This document shows positions 22,303 through 34,420 of a stretch of 64,000 bases of DNA, piece after piece. A program made the translations under genes and the position numbers. The stretch spans positions 9,799,725 to 9,863,724 of the forward strand of contig OZ017769.1 of the NCBI GenBank assembly GCA_963969345.1, given 5' to 3'. Numbering within the stretch: the stretch's first letter is position 1; every line of letters starts with the position of its first letter. The notes beneath the pieces are model-generated. The model had not been told where the DNA came from, did not search any database, and worked only from the letters and a program-made list of their open reading frames with translations. Origin of the DNA: Turbatrix aceti. Its lineage: Eukaryota; Nematoda; Chromadorea; Rhabditida; Panagrolaimidae.

Positions 22303-25300
22303 TCAATGTCCACGCTTTGATCGATGAGTATTTGTGTTCTTGAGATCCTGCCGGCGAACCAGATCCGCGTACCGTCCGTCTTGGCGCATGAGATGTTCGT
22401 GCGTGCCAAATTCCGCAACGCGTCCGCCGTCGATGAAGTAAATGACGTCGGCGTGCTGAACGGTGGTGAGACGATGCGCGATAGAGATGCACGTTCTGCT
22501 GTTGCTCGCTTCGTCGAGAGCAGCCTGAACGATGCGCTCATTCTCAGAGTCGAGTGCCGACGTCGCTTCGTCCAGCAGCAGGACAGCTGGCTTTCGCACT
22601 ACGGCGCGAGCGATGGCGATTCTTTGCTTTTGTCCGCCTGATAGTCGAAGACCTTTCTCACCGACGTCCGTCTCGTAACCCTAAAACAGGTGTCAAACGC
22701 ACATTTGGACTTTCCTAAACCAACATTTGGCAGCAACTCGATGAACTCGTGAGCATTCGCCATCTTGCAGGCCTCGATGACTGCATCGCGATCCGCCTTG
22801 TCCGTCATTCCGAGCAGAACGTTGTGAACGACAGAGCCAGAGAAGAGCACGGGTTCCTGCCCGACGAGAGCCACCTGCGACCGGAGGTTGTGCACGTCAA
22901 AGCTGTCAATGCTGATGCCGTCGATCTTGACGTCCCCGCTCTGGTGGACGTAGTGTCGGAGGATGAGCTGGATGACCGTGCTCTTGCCACTGCCAGAGGG
23001 CCCCACGAGAGCGACAGACTGGCCCGGCTTGGCGAGGAACGAAAGCCTGTTCATGATGGTGGCCTTCGGACGGTTGGGGTATGCAAAAGTGACATGTTTG
23101 AACTCTACGAGGCCTTCGATCTTGACGTTTTGCTCGGTCTTGGACGTCGTGGCATCGGACAACTCGACGGTGGCCGGATCGTCGATGAGCGCGAAGACGG
23201 ATTCTGCAGCCGGCTTGGCTTTGAGGATGTCGATCGCCGTGACGCCGACGAACTGGATCGAAATCGCCGCCATGCAGACGTTGAACGCTGCCACGAAGGC
23301 GCTTCGACTCGCAAAGAACCCGTTGTAGACAAGTGGGATGGCCACGATGAACGAAATTGCGTCAGAAAGAAACGCAATGGCAAATGTCGTGCCGTAGATC
23401 GCAGCTTCGTACTTGATGCCGCTGAGAGAATCCACAAGGCCCATCTGAATGTTCGTAACATACTTTGTCATGAAAAATTCTTCCCGGGTGAGAAGCTGGA
23501 TGGTCTTGACGTTCTCGATCATTTCGACAGTCAGGTGTGCCGACTGGTGCCCTTCCGGCTCCGTTGGAGTCGCAGCCATTGCCAGGCAGTACATGATGCC
23601 GAGGATTCCGGCGATGAACACCGTGCCAGAACACACGATGGGCCAGCAGAAGAATGCCGCCAGCCCTGCTGACATCACGGTCGACATGCCAAAGTTGAAG
23701 AATGTCATGACGTGAGTGTCGAGAGCGGGACGCACACCTGGCGTGTCACGATTGATCCGGGCCAGCACCTGCGCGTTGGAGTGATTTGGTCGGTCAAAGT
23801 ACCTCGCTGGGCGATTCAGCGCAGAAGCCATGGCTCGGATCTTGATTGAATCGATGACGTTTTCCGTGATCACGCCGAAAAGGGTCGTCTGAAAAAAAAA
23901 CTGGTCTTCGCTTGAATGGTGTAAAGAAAAACTCACAGCTCCGGTCAGGGTGATAAAAACATAGACGCCCAACGCCGCGCATGCCCCGAAGAGTATGATC
24001 ATGGCTTTGTTAAATCTGTCCCTGGAACCACCAATCTGGATGTCATCGTAGGCGTTGTAGATATTGATGCCAAAGAGTGGAAGCTCCATGCCTCGGAGCA
24101 CGGCAAGGAACATGGCGCAGCAAATGAGGATGTAATTACCGTCAAGATTACGGTAGAGTGTGACCAGCCCATGCCTCTGGCGCCCCCCGAGGGAATCTTG
24201 GCTGATCGAGACGTTGACTTCGTTCACAACCGGTTGATTATCATTTCCGGGATCAGAAATAATATCGTCAGTCGCGTTTTGGGTTTCTGAATCCATGAGT
24301 GGTGTTGAATCGTCCTAAAAAATGTTCAATGAGTCTTGTTTAGAAAAAAATTATCTCGCCTGGAATTCCTGAGCCTTGACGAGTTTTGCGTAAACGCAGC
24401 CCTTTTTCTTGAGCGCCTCATGTGTGCCTTCCTCGACCACGACGCCATTCTCGACGACCACGATGAGGTCTGCATCCCGGAGCGTGGAAAGTCGATGCGC
24501 GATGACAATGGTCGTCCGGCCGGCTGCGGCTGCCTTTAGCGCCTTCTGGACCGCGACTTCGCTGAGGACGTCGAGCGCAGAAGTTGCCTCGTCGAGAAGC
24601 AGAATACGCGGATCCGGGGCGATGGCCCGAGCAATGGCTATGCGTTGTTTCTGCCCTCCAAGCAACTGGATGCCACCGCGTCCGATAACCGTGTCGTATA
24701 CGTCGGGGAGGGCGTCAATGAATTCCGAGGCATTTGCAATTTTGCACGCCTTTACGATCTGTTCATCAGTGATGCGGTCATCGCCGAGACGGATATTTTC
24801 TGCAATAGTGCCGGAAAAAAGGACAGGTTCCTGCTGCACGATTCCAATCTGCCGGCGAAGAGAAGCCACGTTGAGGTCGTCAACGCTGAGGCCGTCGATG
24901 AGGATTGTGCCTGTCTCGATGCTGTACATGCGCATGATCAGCATCAGCGTCGTGCTCTTTCCTGCCCCGGAAGGCCCGACAAGAGCAGTCGTGGAGCCGG
25001 GCAGCGCGGTGAACGTCAGACCATTGAGAATGGGATTCTTGTGATTGTAGCCAAACCTGACATTCTGGAACTCAATTTTGCCGTGGTCGAAGACGACGAC
25101 AACGCCTTTTTCGTTCCGGCTCGCATTGGCGCGGTCGATGTGAGCGTAGAGGTTCCCGGCTGCCACACGTGCTCTGGTGATGGAGACCAGACAGGGGGAT
25201 GCCATTGAGATGTAGAACGCGGCCATAAAGAAGCCGCCCGGTACAATGAAGACGTCCCCAGCGCGGGTGGTTTTTCCCTCGAAGAAGTTCAGTCCTGAGA

Positions 25301-26279
25301 AGCTGAAAGATTGGAAACTAGTTTTAGAAGACTTTGTCGCCAAAGCCACTTACTACAATCCGGCACCGAGAAACGTGTAAATGACGAGGAATATGCTGCC
25401 GTCGAAGAATCCGTTCCAAAAGTAGATAAACCTGGAGTGATATCGGCCTTCGGCCAGCGTTTGCCGGAAGTACTCTACGTTCTCTTCCTCCGCGTTGAAG
25501 CACTGCAGGGTTTTGACGTTGATGATGGATTCCTGCAGGATAGAGGAAGCTTTCTCCACGATGGGATCCTGCTTGCGGGAAGCCCTCGTCACGAGCTTGG
25601 TCATGAGAATCATGAGCAGGACGCCAACGGGAAAGGCTGGGAGCAGCATGAAGTAGCACCGAAAGTCGACGGTCAGGCTGTACCCGGTCCAGCCGATGAA
25701 GACGCCCAGCGAGCGGACGACGATGCCGATGTTTGCACCGATGCCTTCTCGGATGGTGTCTATGTTCTGAGACAGCTGTGCGTTGAGAGCGCCAAACTTC
25801 TCGCGAGAGAGACTCGTCGCATCCTGGCGCAAAAGAGAGCCCATGAAAGCGACTCGGAGGTTGGCCGAGATCCGGTGGCTCACTCGGGAGAGCAGGTAGT
25901 GCTGCACAAAACACACCACGAACATGGTCGTCGCGAACACTACGTCCATTACGATGAAGGGCATTGCGCAGGCGCATAGTTCAGTGCGCGGTTCATGTTT
26001 TCCGAAGCAAGTCGCCCTCTGCAACGAAGAAAGTTAGACTCAGCCGGAGCCGGTAAGAACGCTCACCTCGTCGCGCATTATCAGACAGGAAGCCAGATTG
26101 CCGGTGACGTAGAATGGAAAGGTGTAAAAGATTCCGCTAAGCACCGAACACAACATGCCAACGAGGGCGAAGCATTTGTCGGTATTCGTAGCAAAGCGGA
26201 ACAAGTTGTAGTACGATACCGGCTTATTTTCTTCCCGGCCGGCGGGGGTGTCAACATCGAACGTGCACGACTCTCCCAT
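22303..26279 (-). CDS. ABCB-type full ABC transporter (P-glycoprotein-like)
   Basis: Six exons, 26279-26067, 26018-25354, 25302-24360, 24314-23937, 23888-22725 and 22680-22303, give about 1246 residues in TMD-NBD-TMD-NBD order, the usual P-glycoprotein length. NBD1 has [13 protein letters not shown], a variant signature [16 protein letters not shown] and IAHRLS. NBD2 has [29 protein letters not shown] and IAHRLT. Such exporters move lipophilic compounds across the plasma membrane. The join between halves requires a GC donor at 24359 (CAG|GCGAGA); without it the first half ends in TAA just beyond and two half-transporters result. The intron 23889-23936 is only 48 bp, a multiple of three without a stop. 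Confidence 0.9.
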
Positions 26280-26633
26280 GTCAGTTGAATAAGCAACTGA
26301 AGCATTTTCGGTTTTTTGGCGATACAAAACAAGTAAGATGAAATTTGCATGATATCTGTTTTTCTTTCATGCAAATTCATACGAAAACATGTGGTTTGTT
26401 TACGTTGAAACGATTTCAGGCTTTTCAATACTCTCTACACAGGCACAGGCATATGCCTGTGCAGCAAACGACCATGGTAAAACAGCCGATTCCTAAAAAT
26501 TCACAAGTTAGCACATTTTTCGTCTTTTTTCTCAAAAACTGACAAGTATTTCTAAAACTGGAATCTCGTCCCCTGGAAGCCGTCTGAAAGCTGTGAAGCG
26601 GTACTGAACGCAAAATGAGGCCCAAAAATAATA

Positions 26634-28206
26634 AAGTGTGTTCGAAAAGGTTAGACCCACCCTTAAATTAGAGGTTTGCGTAAGTACGGTAATAGTTACG
26701 GTAACGGGAGTAGGACCATTCGAATCAGCGTGCAAAAATACATCGATATAAGTGTTCGCGAAGTTCATCCAGCGCAAAATATGGTCAGGAAAAAATTAAA
26801 TGTGTTTTACGACCGTTCGAAAAGGTTAGACCCACCTTCGATTATAACGGATTTTTTTTATTTTAAAAGCGCCAAACCGCCGTAAGCAGCATTTTACCAA
26901 ACAAGCCGTTGATTTTGATCTTAAAAAACTTAAAAACAATGGTGGGTGCGTCCCTGCTAAAAATTTTAGTCAATTTTCTGCAAGTTTGACCCCCAACATC
27001 AACAATGCCTTCCTGAAGGTTGGTGAGGGCCAAAACTAGACGTTTATCGGCAAAAACAGCACACACGTGATGTATACGTAAGTTTTCAATCGATAAATCA
27101 TCAGTACACCCTGCGCTGTTTGACAGAAAATTATTTTTCCTTATGAAAAACATGCTGATGTTGGGGCCTAACATGTTTAGATCCAATTTTCAATCGATAT
27201 AAATTTTTTACAAAGCGCCCATGTCACCAGATTTGTAGCAAATAGTCATTTGAAGCCATCCCGCAAGAATCCGTGTACTTCTGGCAGAAAACAAAAGCAT
27301 AGACAACCGGTCTGTATTTCGTCAAAAACAAGAGTTAGATGTCAAGTTCCAAAACTTCAATTTATGGCTTAATTTTAAATTGCGCTCTATGTCTAAGGCT
27401 CAGAAAATGTTTTACTGGAACTGTTTTAATAGTTTGACACGTTTTTAGCCAAATTTGTCCAAAGAAATCCACTACTGGATTTGTCGCAACGTCCGGAGCA
27501 TTGTGAGGTTGACCTTGAGGTTTACCAAACCCTCTGCATAGCGTGTATTCTCTGTAGCATGTACGGGGGATTGTGCCAAATAGTTTGTAGTGCTCATGGA
27601 ATATAATTATGTTAACATTGGCACATTGTAAAAAATTTATATCGATTGAAAATTGGATCTAAACATGTTAGGCCCCAACATCAGCATGTTTTTCATAAGG
27701 AAAAATAATTTTCTGTCAAACAGCGCAGGGTGTACTGATGATTTATCGATTGAAAACTTACGTATACATCACGTGTGTGCTGTTTTTGCCGATAAACGTC
27801 TAGTTTTGGCCCTCACCAACCTTCAGGAAGGCATTGTTGATGTTGGGGGTCAAACTTGCAGAAAATTGACTAAAATTTTTAGCAGGGACGCACCCCACCA
27901 TTGTTTTTAAGTTTTTTAAGATCAAAATCAACGGCTTGTTTGGTAAAATTCTGCTTACGGCGGTTTGGCGCTTTTAAAATAAAAAAAATCCGTTATAATC
28001 GAAGGTGGGTCTAACCTTTTCGAACGGTCGTAAAACACATTTAATTTTTTCCTGACCATATTTTGCGCTGGATGAACTTCGCGAACACTTATATCGATGT
28101 ATTTTTGCACGCTGATTCGAATGGTCCTACTCCCGTTACCGTAACTATTACCGTACTTACGCAAACCTCTAATTTAAGGGTGGGTCTAACCTTTTCGAAC
28201 ACACTT
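26634..28206. mobile_element. Tc1/mariner-like foldback element without transposase
   Basis: Nearly identical inverted arms of about 580 bp (26634-27216 and 27627-28206) enclose a 410-bp centre. The ends read AAGTGTGTTCGAAAAGG and are flanked by TA on both sides. The word GTTCGAAAAGGTTAGACCCA occurs at each tip and again about 175 bp further in, as in the IR/DR layout of some Tc1 elements with two transposase sites per end. Open frames in the arms mirror each other and do not resemble a DDE transposase. The arms' near-identity suggests recent insertion or ongoing homogenisation. Confidence 0.88.
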
Positions 28207-28762
28207 TATTTCCCCCCAAAATTTAATACCAACTGCCTTTTTTTTGCGAATGTGAAGCCAGTCTTGGCACCCCATCTATCAACATCGCAGTCCTACCTAA
28301 CAATTCTCAGAAACTCATCAAAGCACAATCGCACAAAAAGGGTAAAAAACAATTGCACTGATCTACAGATTTGCCGGTAATTGAACCAAAAAATTGCTTT
28401 CAAAAGCAGACGAACTTGTCGGCGACATCCGATGGCTTTTCTCCCGTCTTCAACTTTTGTCCAAGGATCAAGCAAGGGTTGAAACCGCCCGATTGACGGC
28501 TCAAACAGATCTTGTTGTACGAATCGGATGCCGAGATGGTCTCCCCGTCCGAGGACGCCATAAATAGTGTCGGCAGCGATGCTGGCAGCTCCATACCCCT
28601 ACTACGTTGTTTTTGGTCTTTCAAAGAGAAAAAATTTTTTAGGGGTGAAATTAAAGTTACCACTGACTTTTTTTCGTTAGTCGCCGCTGACTGCAGTGCT
28701 ACTGCGGAATAACTTCCCAAAACGTCTTTCCTCCCTTTTACACCGTGCGGGCATAGGTTCTC
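28207..28762. other. Spacer between foldback element and SL1 gene
   Basis: No gene is recognised. A minus-strand frame of 64 codons after a Met (ending at 28400) has mixed codon use but no splice context. There is no 5S rRNA gene here, unlike the 5S-linked SL1 arrays of many nematodes. Confidence 0.4.
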
Positions 28763-28777
28763 TTTCTCTGCGTCTCC
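28763..28777 (+). promoter_or_regulatory. Candidate proximal sequence element of the SL1 gene
   Basis: TTTCTCTGCGTCTCC lies 91-105 bp before the SL1 exon and matches the word upstream of U1 at most positions. Spacing differs by about 20 bp from that of U1. Confidence 0.4.
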
Positions 28778-28867
28778 TTGAAAAATGCGATGTGAATGCT
28801 GGCGCTTGGTGATACAAGCTTTTTGCGTAAGCCTGTGGACAAAGGCTGTCGACGCGCATCCATCTTC

Positions 28868-28979
28868 GGTTTAATTACCCAAGTTTGAGGTAAACATTGA
28901 ATTCCGCCCTTGCGAAGGAAGGCTTGTGGCTGAATACCACTAAATTTTGGAAAGCATTTGCATTTGCAGATGCATAAAT
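28868..28979 (+). ncRNA. SL1: Spliced-leader RNA gene (SL1)
   Basis: The exon 28868-28889 begins GGTTTAATTACCC and ends AAGTTTGAG, identical to the nematode SL1 leader. The donor GTAAAC and the following CATTGA also match SL1 RNAs. Next come a hairpin (about 28904-28922, GCCCTT against AAGGAAGGC), the Sm site AATTTTGG at 28943-28950 and a final hairpin with a TGCAT/ATGCA stem. Length is about 112 nt. The RNA donates the capped leader to pre-mRNAs by trans-splicing. It stands alone here, not inside a 5S rDNA repeat, next to a transposon. Confidence 0.96.
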
Positions 28980-29084
28980 AGAAACCTATGCCATCCTTTT
29001 GGTGATGATGTTGAAGGACTGGTGCACCAGTGCACGATCTGGTACTCTTTCCGCTGTTGTCGTTCTGCCAACATTTTGAGTCCC

Positions 29085-29180
29085 GGTTCAATTCCAAACA
29101 AGTATATACACTTTTTTTGACGGTTTCTCCAACCACCACTCAATTTTGAAAAGCATTTGCATAAGCAGCTGCATAAATAA
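29085..29180 (+). pseudogene. Decayed SL-RNA-like copy
   Basis: About 200 bp after the SL1 gene, the 3' half of an SL-type RNA recurs: an AATTTTGAAAAGCATTTGCAT block at the Sm-site position, then a CAGCTGCATAAATA hairpin side like that of SL1. The 5' part (GGTTCAATTCCAAACAA then GTATAT) resembles a leader and donor only weakly. The Sm site is altered (GG to GA) and no upstream promoter word is seen. It is either a dead tandem copy or a diverged leader gene. Confidence 0.6.
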
Positions 29181-30770
29181 ACATCGATACGAAAAAAAAC
29201 AATTGATAACGAAACAGTCAAAATGAAACGTAAATCTTTGATTACGATAAACAAAGAAAATTATACACTCCCGTTCAATATATATCAATGTTATAAAAAA
29301 AATACAACGTTTTTTTGTCTATTTGTATTATTGTTTTTCTCTGCAATAAAAAAGAATGCGATAACCCATGTTCAAAAAAGGAAGCCAAACAATTTTAAGA
29401 TATTTTGTTAATGCGCAGCAGTCAGTGCCCGCCAGTCAAGGACATTCAACTCCCCCATTTTTTCTGACATGAGTTGCAGTCATCAGGTATACCCTAGCAA
29501 CCAGGTAGTTACGTTTTTTTTGTTTTCTACCTACAGCGACCAACCTGACTTTTATTTGCATCGCGTGGGGCATCCTGCATTTCTTATGTTTTTTTGTTGT
29601 TTCACTGAATTAGCTTATCTGATGACCAGGAGGGGGATGGATAAGGTCCTGGGCCTGCGTCACATCCCGCTTGGATTTGCACTTCAGAAAAAAATCTGTG
29701 ACGCAGGGTGTTTTGCGTGGTTTTTGGTTCATGTGCTTCTTTTTTTTTGTTTTCTGAATGGGATTTGTTTGAAGAAATTTATAAAAATGGTGAAAAAATG
29801 TTTTTGCGCTAAAGTCAATGTTTTCGTTGTAAGAATTCGTGTTGAACACTTTTTCAAATTTTCGTTGGCAAACAGAACCCAAGTGTTCGAGTTTGTTCGT
29901 ATTTGTTTCTGAACAAAAAAATGTTTGTTATGACACTTTTACGTCACCGTTGAACTAAAAAATAATCTTTGTGTGTCGACATCTGACTGAGGGGGAGGGG
30001 AGACTGTCTGAAAGTCATCCCCCCGGGAGGCACACCGAGTCCACCGTGCTAAGCGCTAAGTACGAAGAATCCAGTACTCCTGACGAGGGATTGCACTGTA
30101 TGTTCTAGTCTGTGCGTGCCAAATAATTTTTTCATTCTCATGCGCAAACGAAAAGAAAAAAAGAAGACGACGACGAAAAGTATTTTGGATGAGTCATCCG
30201 ACAACGGCGCGTCGGTCGCCCTCTGCGCAACTGACTGACTGGCTGGTTGAATGAAGAGCAAAGCACAGGGGCCGCCAGCACGGAGGAAGAAGGTGAAGGG
30301 GGAGACAGATGGAAAATGAAGGATGGGGTGACTAACCAACCAGCCTGAGGGCTGTCAGGTTAGAATGGATGGTTGTGTACTGACTTTTTTTTTGACTGGC
30401 CCGGACGAGGGGCAAATTAAATATGTTTTGTGTGCGCATCCTGAGCTTACCTGGTGGTCAGGTGCGCGGGTGTTGTTTTATTTCGAAATTTACATTGCGC
30501 GAAAAAACTCTTTTTTTGCAGTGCCCTAAATGCAATTCATCTTTTATTCATCCTTCCACTTTTGTACGCTGCTATTTTCATCGATGACTCACGCAAAATA
30601 CTAGATACAAAAAAAAATAATTGTTCTAGTAGGAAAGGGGGACTCACGATTCATAAATTTTTTTCTGTTTTCTTTAGTTTTTTTCCTGATTCCTGAAATT
30701 GAGTCCATGAGCATTCGTGTATGTTTTCTCAATCAATGATTTTTACGATTTTTGTGTTTTTTCAGAAAAC
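29181..30770. other. Intergenic, possible promoter island
   Basis: AT-rich except 29990-30360, which has GC-rich sequence with repeated CTGACTGACTGGCTGG words and may serve the downstream gene. A long open frame at 29469-29912 is hydrophobic and T-rich and has no splice context. Nothing else recognised. Confidence 0.4.
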
Positions 30771-32389
30771 ATGACAAAGAACAGCGAATCTTCACGCAAA
30801 AATCGCAGTCGTCGGCGTCCAAATCCCAAAAGAAAGGTCGATTTGGATATCGAAAAAGAAGATGATGGAAAATCCACATTTGGATTCGACTTTTGTGTAA
30901 GTTATTTTTTGCGTAGAAATCAAGCAGAATGCTGTTACGTTTATAGAATTTTTCAAAGGCTTTACAATTTTACGAAACTTTTTTCTCATTTTAATTGTAA
31001 ATTGACGTAGCGGTTTAGAAATACATCGCTGAAAAAAAAGCAAAAAAAGCTGTTTTCCGCATTCTTTTGAGAATTTAAAAATGTTAGAGACATAATTTTT
31101 CTAACTGCACATTTTTTTTTAGTTTTTTTTAGATAAGTGCATTTTAATGTCACATTGGTCACATCAGTATTTTTGCTATAGAAATCATTTTTCTATTAAT
31201 TTTTATTTATTTTAATTATAAATACAGAAACCGTTTTTTTTTATTCTATATATTTCAGTTTTTTAATAATTTAGTAATTTTTACACAAAAATTGTTTTTT
31301 TTTGTAAAAAAGTAAAAGTGCATAATTTTTCAGTACCTAGCAGATGCCGTATCAGCAATCTGGATCGGCGCCAGTGTGGTTGCCATCTTTGGCTTCGCTT
31401 TCTTCATATTTTTCATTCCATTTATTTGTGCCCTGCTCTCTATTCTGGCTCATGCCAAAAATAATCGGCACTATTACATTCCCATTATTATCATTCATGT
31501 GAGTTTTTTGATTTTTTTTAGAGGTATCTTTTTTTTCAATTTAAAAAGCTTTGCCAAAAAAAAGTTTTGTGTACATAAAAAACACAGTAATTGATAACGA
31601 ATGTGTTTATTCATGGAACAGTCACTGTTTTTGACCTTTTTTGTTTCTAAAAATCGCGCTGATTCATTTTTTTAGCATTCAAAAAATTTTTTTGATGTAT
31701 GAAAAAAATTGGAATTTCAGTGCTTGGTGACCGGCTCGGCGATATTCTACATGTTTTTATCCTTCATTTCCTGGACTATGAACATATTCGAACTTGGAGT
31801 GCATTTTGAAACTTTCATGAGTGTATTCTGGTTTTCTCTCGGCATCTGTGGAGTCGTTTTTCTGGCTTTTGGAGCGTTTGCGTACATCAAGGCTTACCGT
31901 TACCTGTCAGCCAGAAAAACAAATTCATCTGGTGATCCTGATCCCGACGAAGATGATGACGATGAAGACGAAAACGACGACGGTTACGACGACGAAGAAG
32001 ACAGCGAGCTGGAAAATCTGCGACGTGAGAGTCGACTCGATGTCATCGACGAAGAAGAACCCTCGCCGAGGCCGAGTTTTCACGAGTACCGTCAACGCAA
32101 GGCGACCGGCGTCGAGCCCAGATTCGCGCCGAAATCTGCGATGCGTCGATCGACGGGACCGGTTGTCGAGCAGGGGGTTCCGGTTACGGTAGCTTCACCT
32201 CCTCCGAGCTACAGGTCGCCTGAAATCAGCATGGACAACGGTCATGTCGTGACGACCACCCACGGCGGTGGCATCGGGGGCGACGGGGATGGTCATCCGG
32301 GCCTGGGGGGAAGTGTCAGGTCGATAGACACGAGAACGACCTACTTTCCGGTCGGGACCACCCCAGCTGCTACGTCCACTGATGTCTGA
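30771..32389 (+). CDS. Multi-span membrane protein with acidic tail and PY motif
   Basis: Three exons (30771-30896, 31334-31498, 31721-32389), all phase 0, encode about 319 residues. The ATG follows a TTTTTTCAG acceptor by 5 bp, a clear trans-splice site. The N terminus is basic and cytosolic-looking. Hydrophobic segments at about residues 45-80, 92-118 and 128-155 suggest three or four spans. The tail has a long Asp/Glu run, then PPPSY, a ligand for WW domains such as those of Nedd4-type ubiquitin ligases, and a Gly-rich end. I do not recognise the family; a tetraspan trafficking or junction protein is possible. Confidence 0.75.
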
Positions 32390-33180
32390 CGAGGTGGGGG
32401 GTCGACTGACTTGAACGTCAGACTACAGGGCTTATTTCCACACCTGCGTCATTCAGACACTTAGAAATCCTGGATTTGGGGCAAATGAGTGGTGTAAGCT
32501 TCTTGTGTAGTGCATTTTATGATAACTTATCCCTTTCGCCTTGCCTCTTTTAAATATTCTACCGTATGCATGAGTCATACATGATTGACGCAAATTATCA
32601 TGTTTTTGAATGTTATACAAAATCCTGGCTTTACATAACCCTCAATTTTTATTTCACTAGTCCAGACCTTTTTTCTTTTTTTTCGCTCGTACGCGGACCT
32701 GGCACGGGTACAGACAGGTGCCCTGTGCTAATTTTTTTTACAATCGGCTCATTTGTTGTGAATTTTAATGTTATTACGGTCATAATAAATTGTAAAATTA
32801 TAAAAAAATATTTTCACACACTTTTGGAAAAAAAATTGTTTTACAAAATTTGTTCTAATTGTAAAGAAATATTGTACATACTAATAGAAAAAAATCTAAA
32901 TATTAAAATAATAATAATCATGTGTAAGACAAAAAAATATTAAAAAAATTTGTTTGAAAAAAACAAAGAAAAAAATAACTTTTTTTTTCTAAAAATTTTT
33001 GTTTTTTTCAAATAGGAAGCATTTTTTAGAAACAAAAAATTGTAAAAAAAATGAAATATTTTTCTACCCAAATTTCTATCAAAAAATCACCCCCTCAAAA
33101 ATCCTCCAACTTTATCAACCAGAAAACTTCCAAAACTCAACAAAAAAAGCAATAACAAAACAAAGCAAATTCCAGTGACA
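32390..33180. other. Spacer between convergent genes
   Basis: Mostly A/T runs. A hairpin-capable stretch at about 32698-32728 (GGCACGGG against CCCTGTGC with one bulge) is followed by a run of T, resembling a Pol III terminator, but no RNA family is recognised. Confidence 0.4.
32784..32789 (+). terminator. Possible polyadenylation signal
   Basis: AATAAA about 395 bp after the stop of the membrane protein gene; no better signal is seen closer. Confidence 0.35.
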
Positions 33181-33774
33181 TCAAATAAGATGTTCTTCAT
33201 TCCGAATGTACTCTCCGAGGTCAGCCTGGTGCAAAACGACGATTGCCGTCGGGTCTGCTGTTCTGCACTCCGCCGTGCCACGGGACGCGAGTCCAAATCC
33301 AAGCGGCATGTCTGCCATGTTGTAGATCACGACTCCGGCATTGCCAGCCGTGCCCTCCGTCATACGACCAACGCCGCTCTTCAGGATGTTGTTGCCGTAG
33401 AGGAATTGCTGCTCCGCAGCCGGCTTGATCCACACGCGCCACTAAAAAAAATAAACCTGAGCATTAAACAAAAAAATGCCTAAAAAACCAACCTTGGCAT
33501 ACGGTGCCAGGTAGTCGAGTGCCGTGATGTGGAGGTAGAATTTGCCGGATTTTGTAAACTTTCCCAGACACGTGCCAAAGCTGACGAGTTCCTTGCGAGA
33601 CACGGTGGACGCCTGACGCATGAGCACCTCGCTGGTATAGTACACACGATCCCGGTGGAAGCGGAAGCAGTAGTTGCCGTCCTCGCGCTCGATCATCAGA
33701 CGGATGTTGTCGCCGATGTACTGCGAAAGCTTGCGGAAGAGCTTCTCGGTTTCGTCGTCGGTTAGCGGGCGCAT
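33181..33774 (-). CDS. nip7: 60S ribosome biogenesis protein NIP7
   Basis: Exons 33774-33493 and 33441-33181 join in phase 0 to encode 180 residues, exactly the length of human NIP7. Conserved blocks run throughout: MRPLTDDET at the start, [41 protein letters not shown], then [15 protein letters not shown] and the PUA-domain end ([23 protein letters not shown]). It acts in the nucleolus in 27S pre-rRNA processing. A TTTTCTAG acceptor lies 5 bp before the ATG. CDC6 lies 650 bp upstream on the same strand. Confidence 0.97.
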
Positions 33775-34420
33775 TTTGGCTAGAAAAGGGGAAAAAAATG
33801 TAGAAAAATGGATGGCTTGTGGCAAAAAAAGTAAAACAGAATATTTTTGGGACGAATGAACAAAAACGGCTAAAAAACGCAAAACATAGGCTGAAACACA
33901 AAAAAAGGCTAAAAAGTTATTCAATGATGAAAAGTAACAAATTGCATTTACGATACCGAAGATCAAAAATAACAAAACGACAAACCGTAATAGCAAATGA
34001 ATAACGTTATTTTCGTCGTCAAAAAGTAATAAACTTATAACAAAAACATAAACAACATTTTTGTTACTTTTGGACGAAAAAATGTCGTTGACCTTTTTGG
34101 GGCTTACGGTATATAGTGTTGTTTTTTGTTACTTTGGGCAATCAAAAAATCTCGCTACTTTTAACGGTACTTTTTCTTCATTTTAGGTTATAGCTACTTT
34201 TTTTATTTAAAAAAATTGTCATTTCGGGAGAAAAAACCCCAAATTCAAAATTTTCAAGTACCTCAGCCGAAAAAAAACGGCCTATAAACTCCATAAAATC
34301 TCACTTCTTATCCACAACGTTGTTAGTTCAAAAAACTGAGGCACAAGTGATCAAAAAAATAGGCAAGATGTACAAATAAGCGAATAGACATCAAAAGTGT
34401 GTACAAAGTTAATTAAAAAA

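Noticed and set aside
23000..23672. Long plus-strand frames antisense to the ABC transporter
   Set aside because: Shadow frames of a GC-rich coding strand whose minus-strand product is clear.
26676..27186. Open frames in the arms of the foldback element, present on both sides in mirror orientation
   Set aside because: They exist twice only because the arms are inverted repeats; no transposase motifs and AT-rich codon use.
28738..29139. Long minus-strand frame over the SL1 gene
   Set aside because: Antisense to the SL1 RNA and its decayed copy; no splice or start context.
29469..29912. 147-codon plus-strand frame
   Set aside because: Same reason: T-rich chance frame with Phe/Leu/Cys excess and no splice context.
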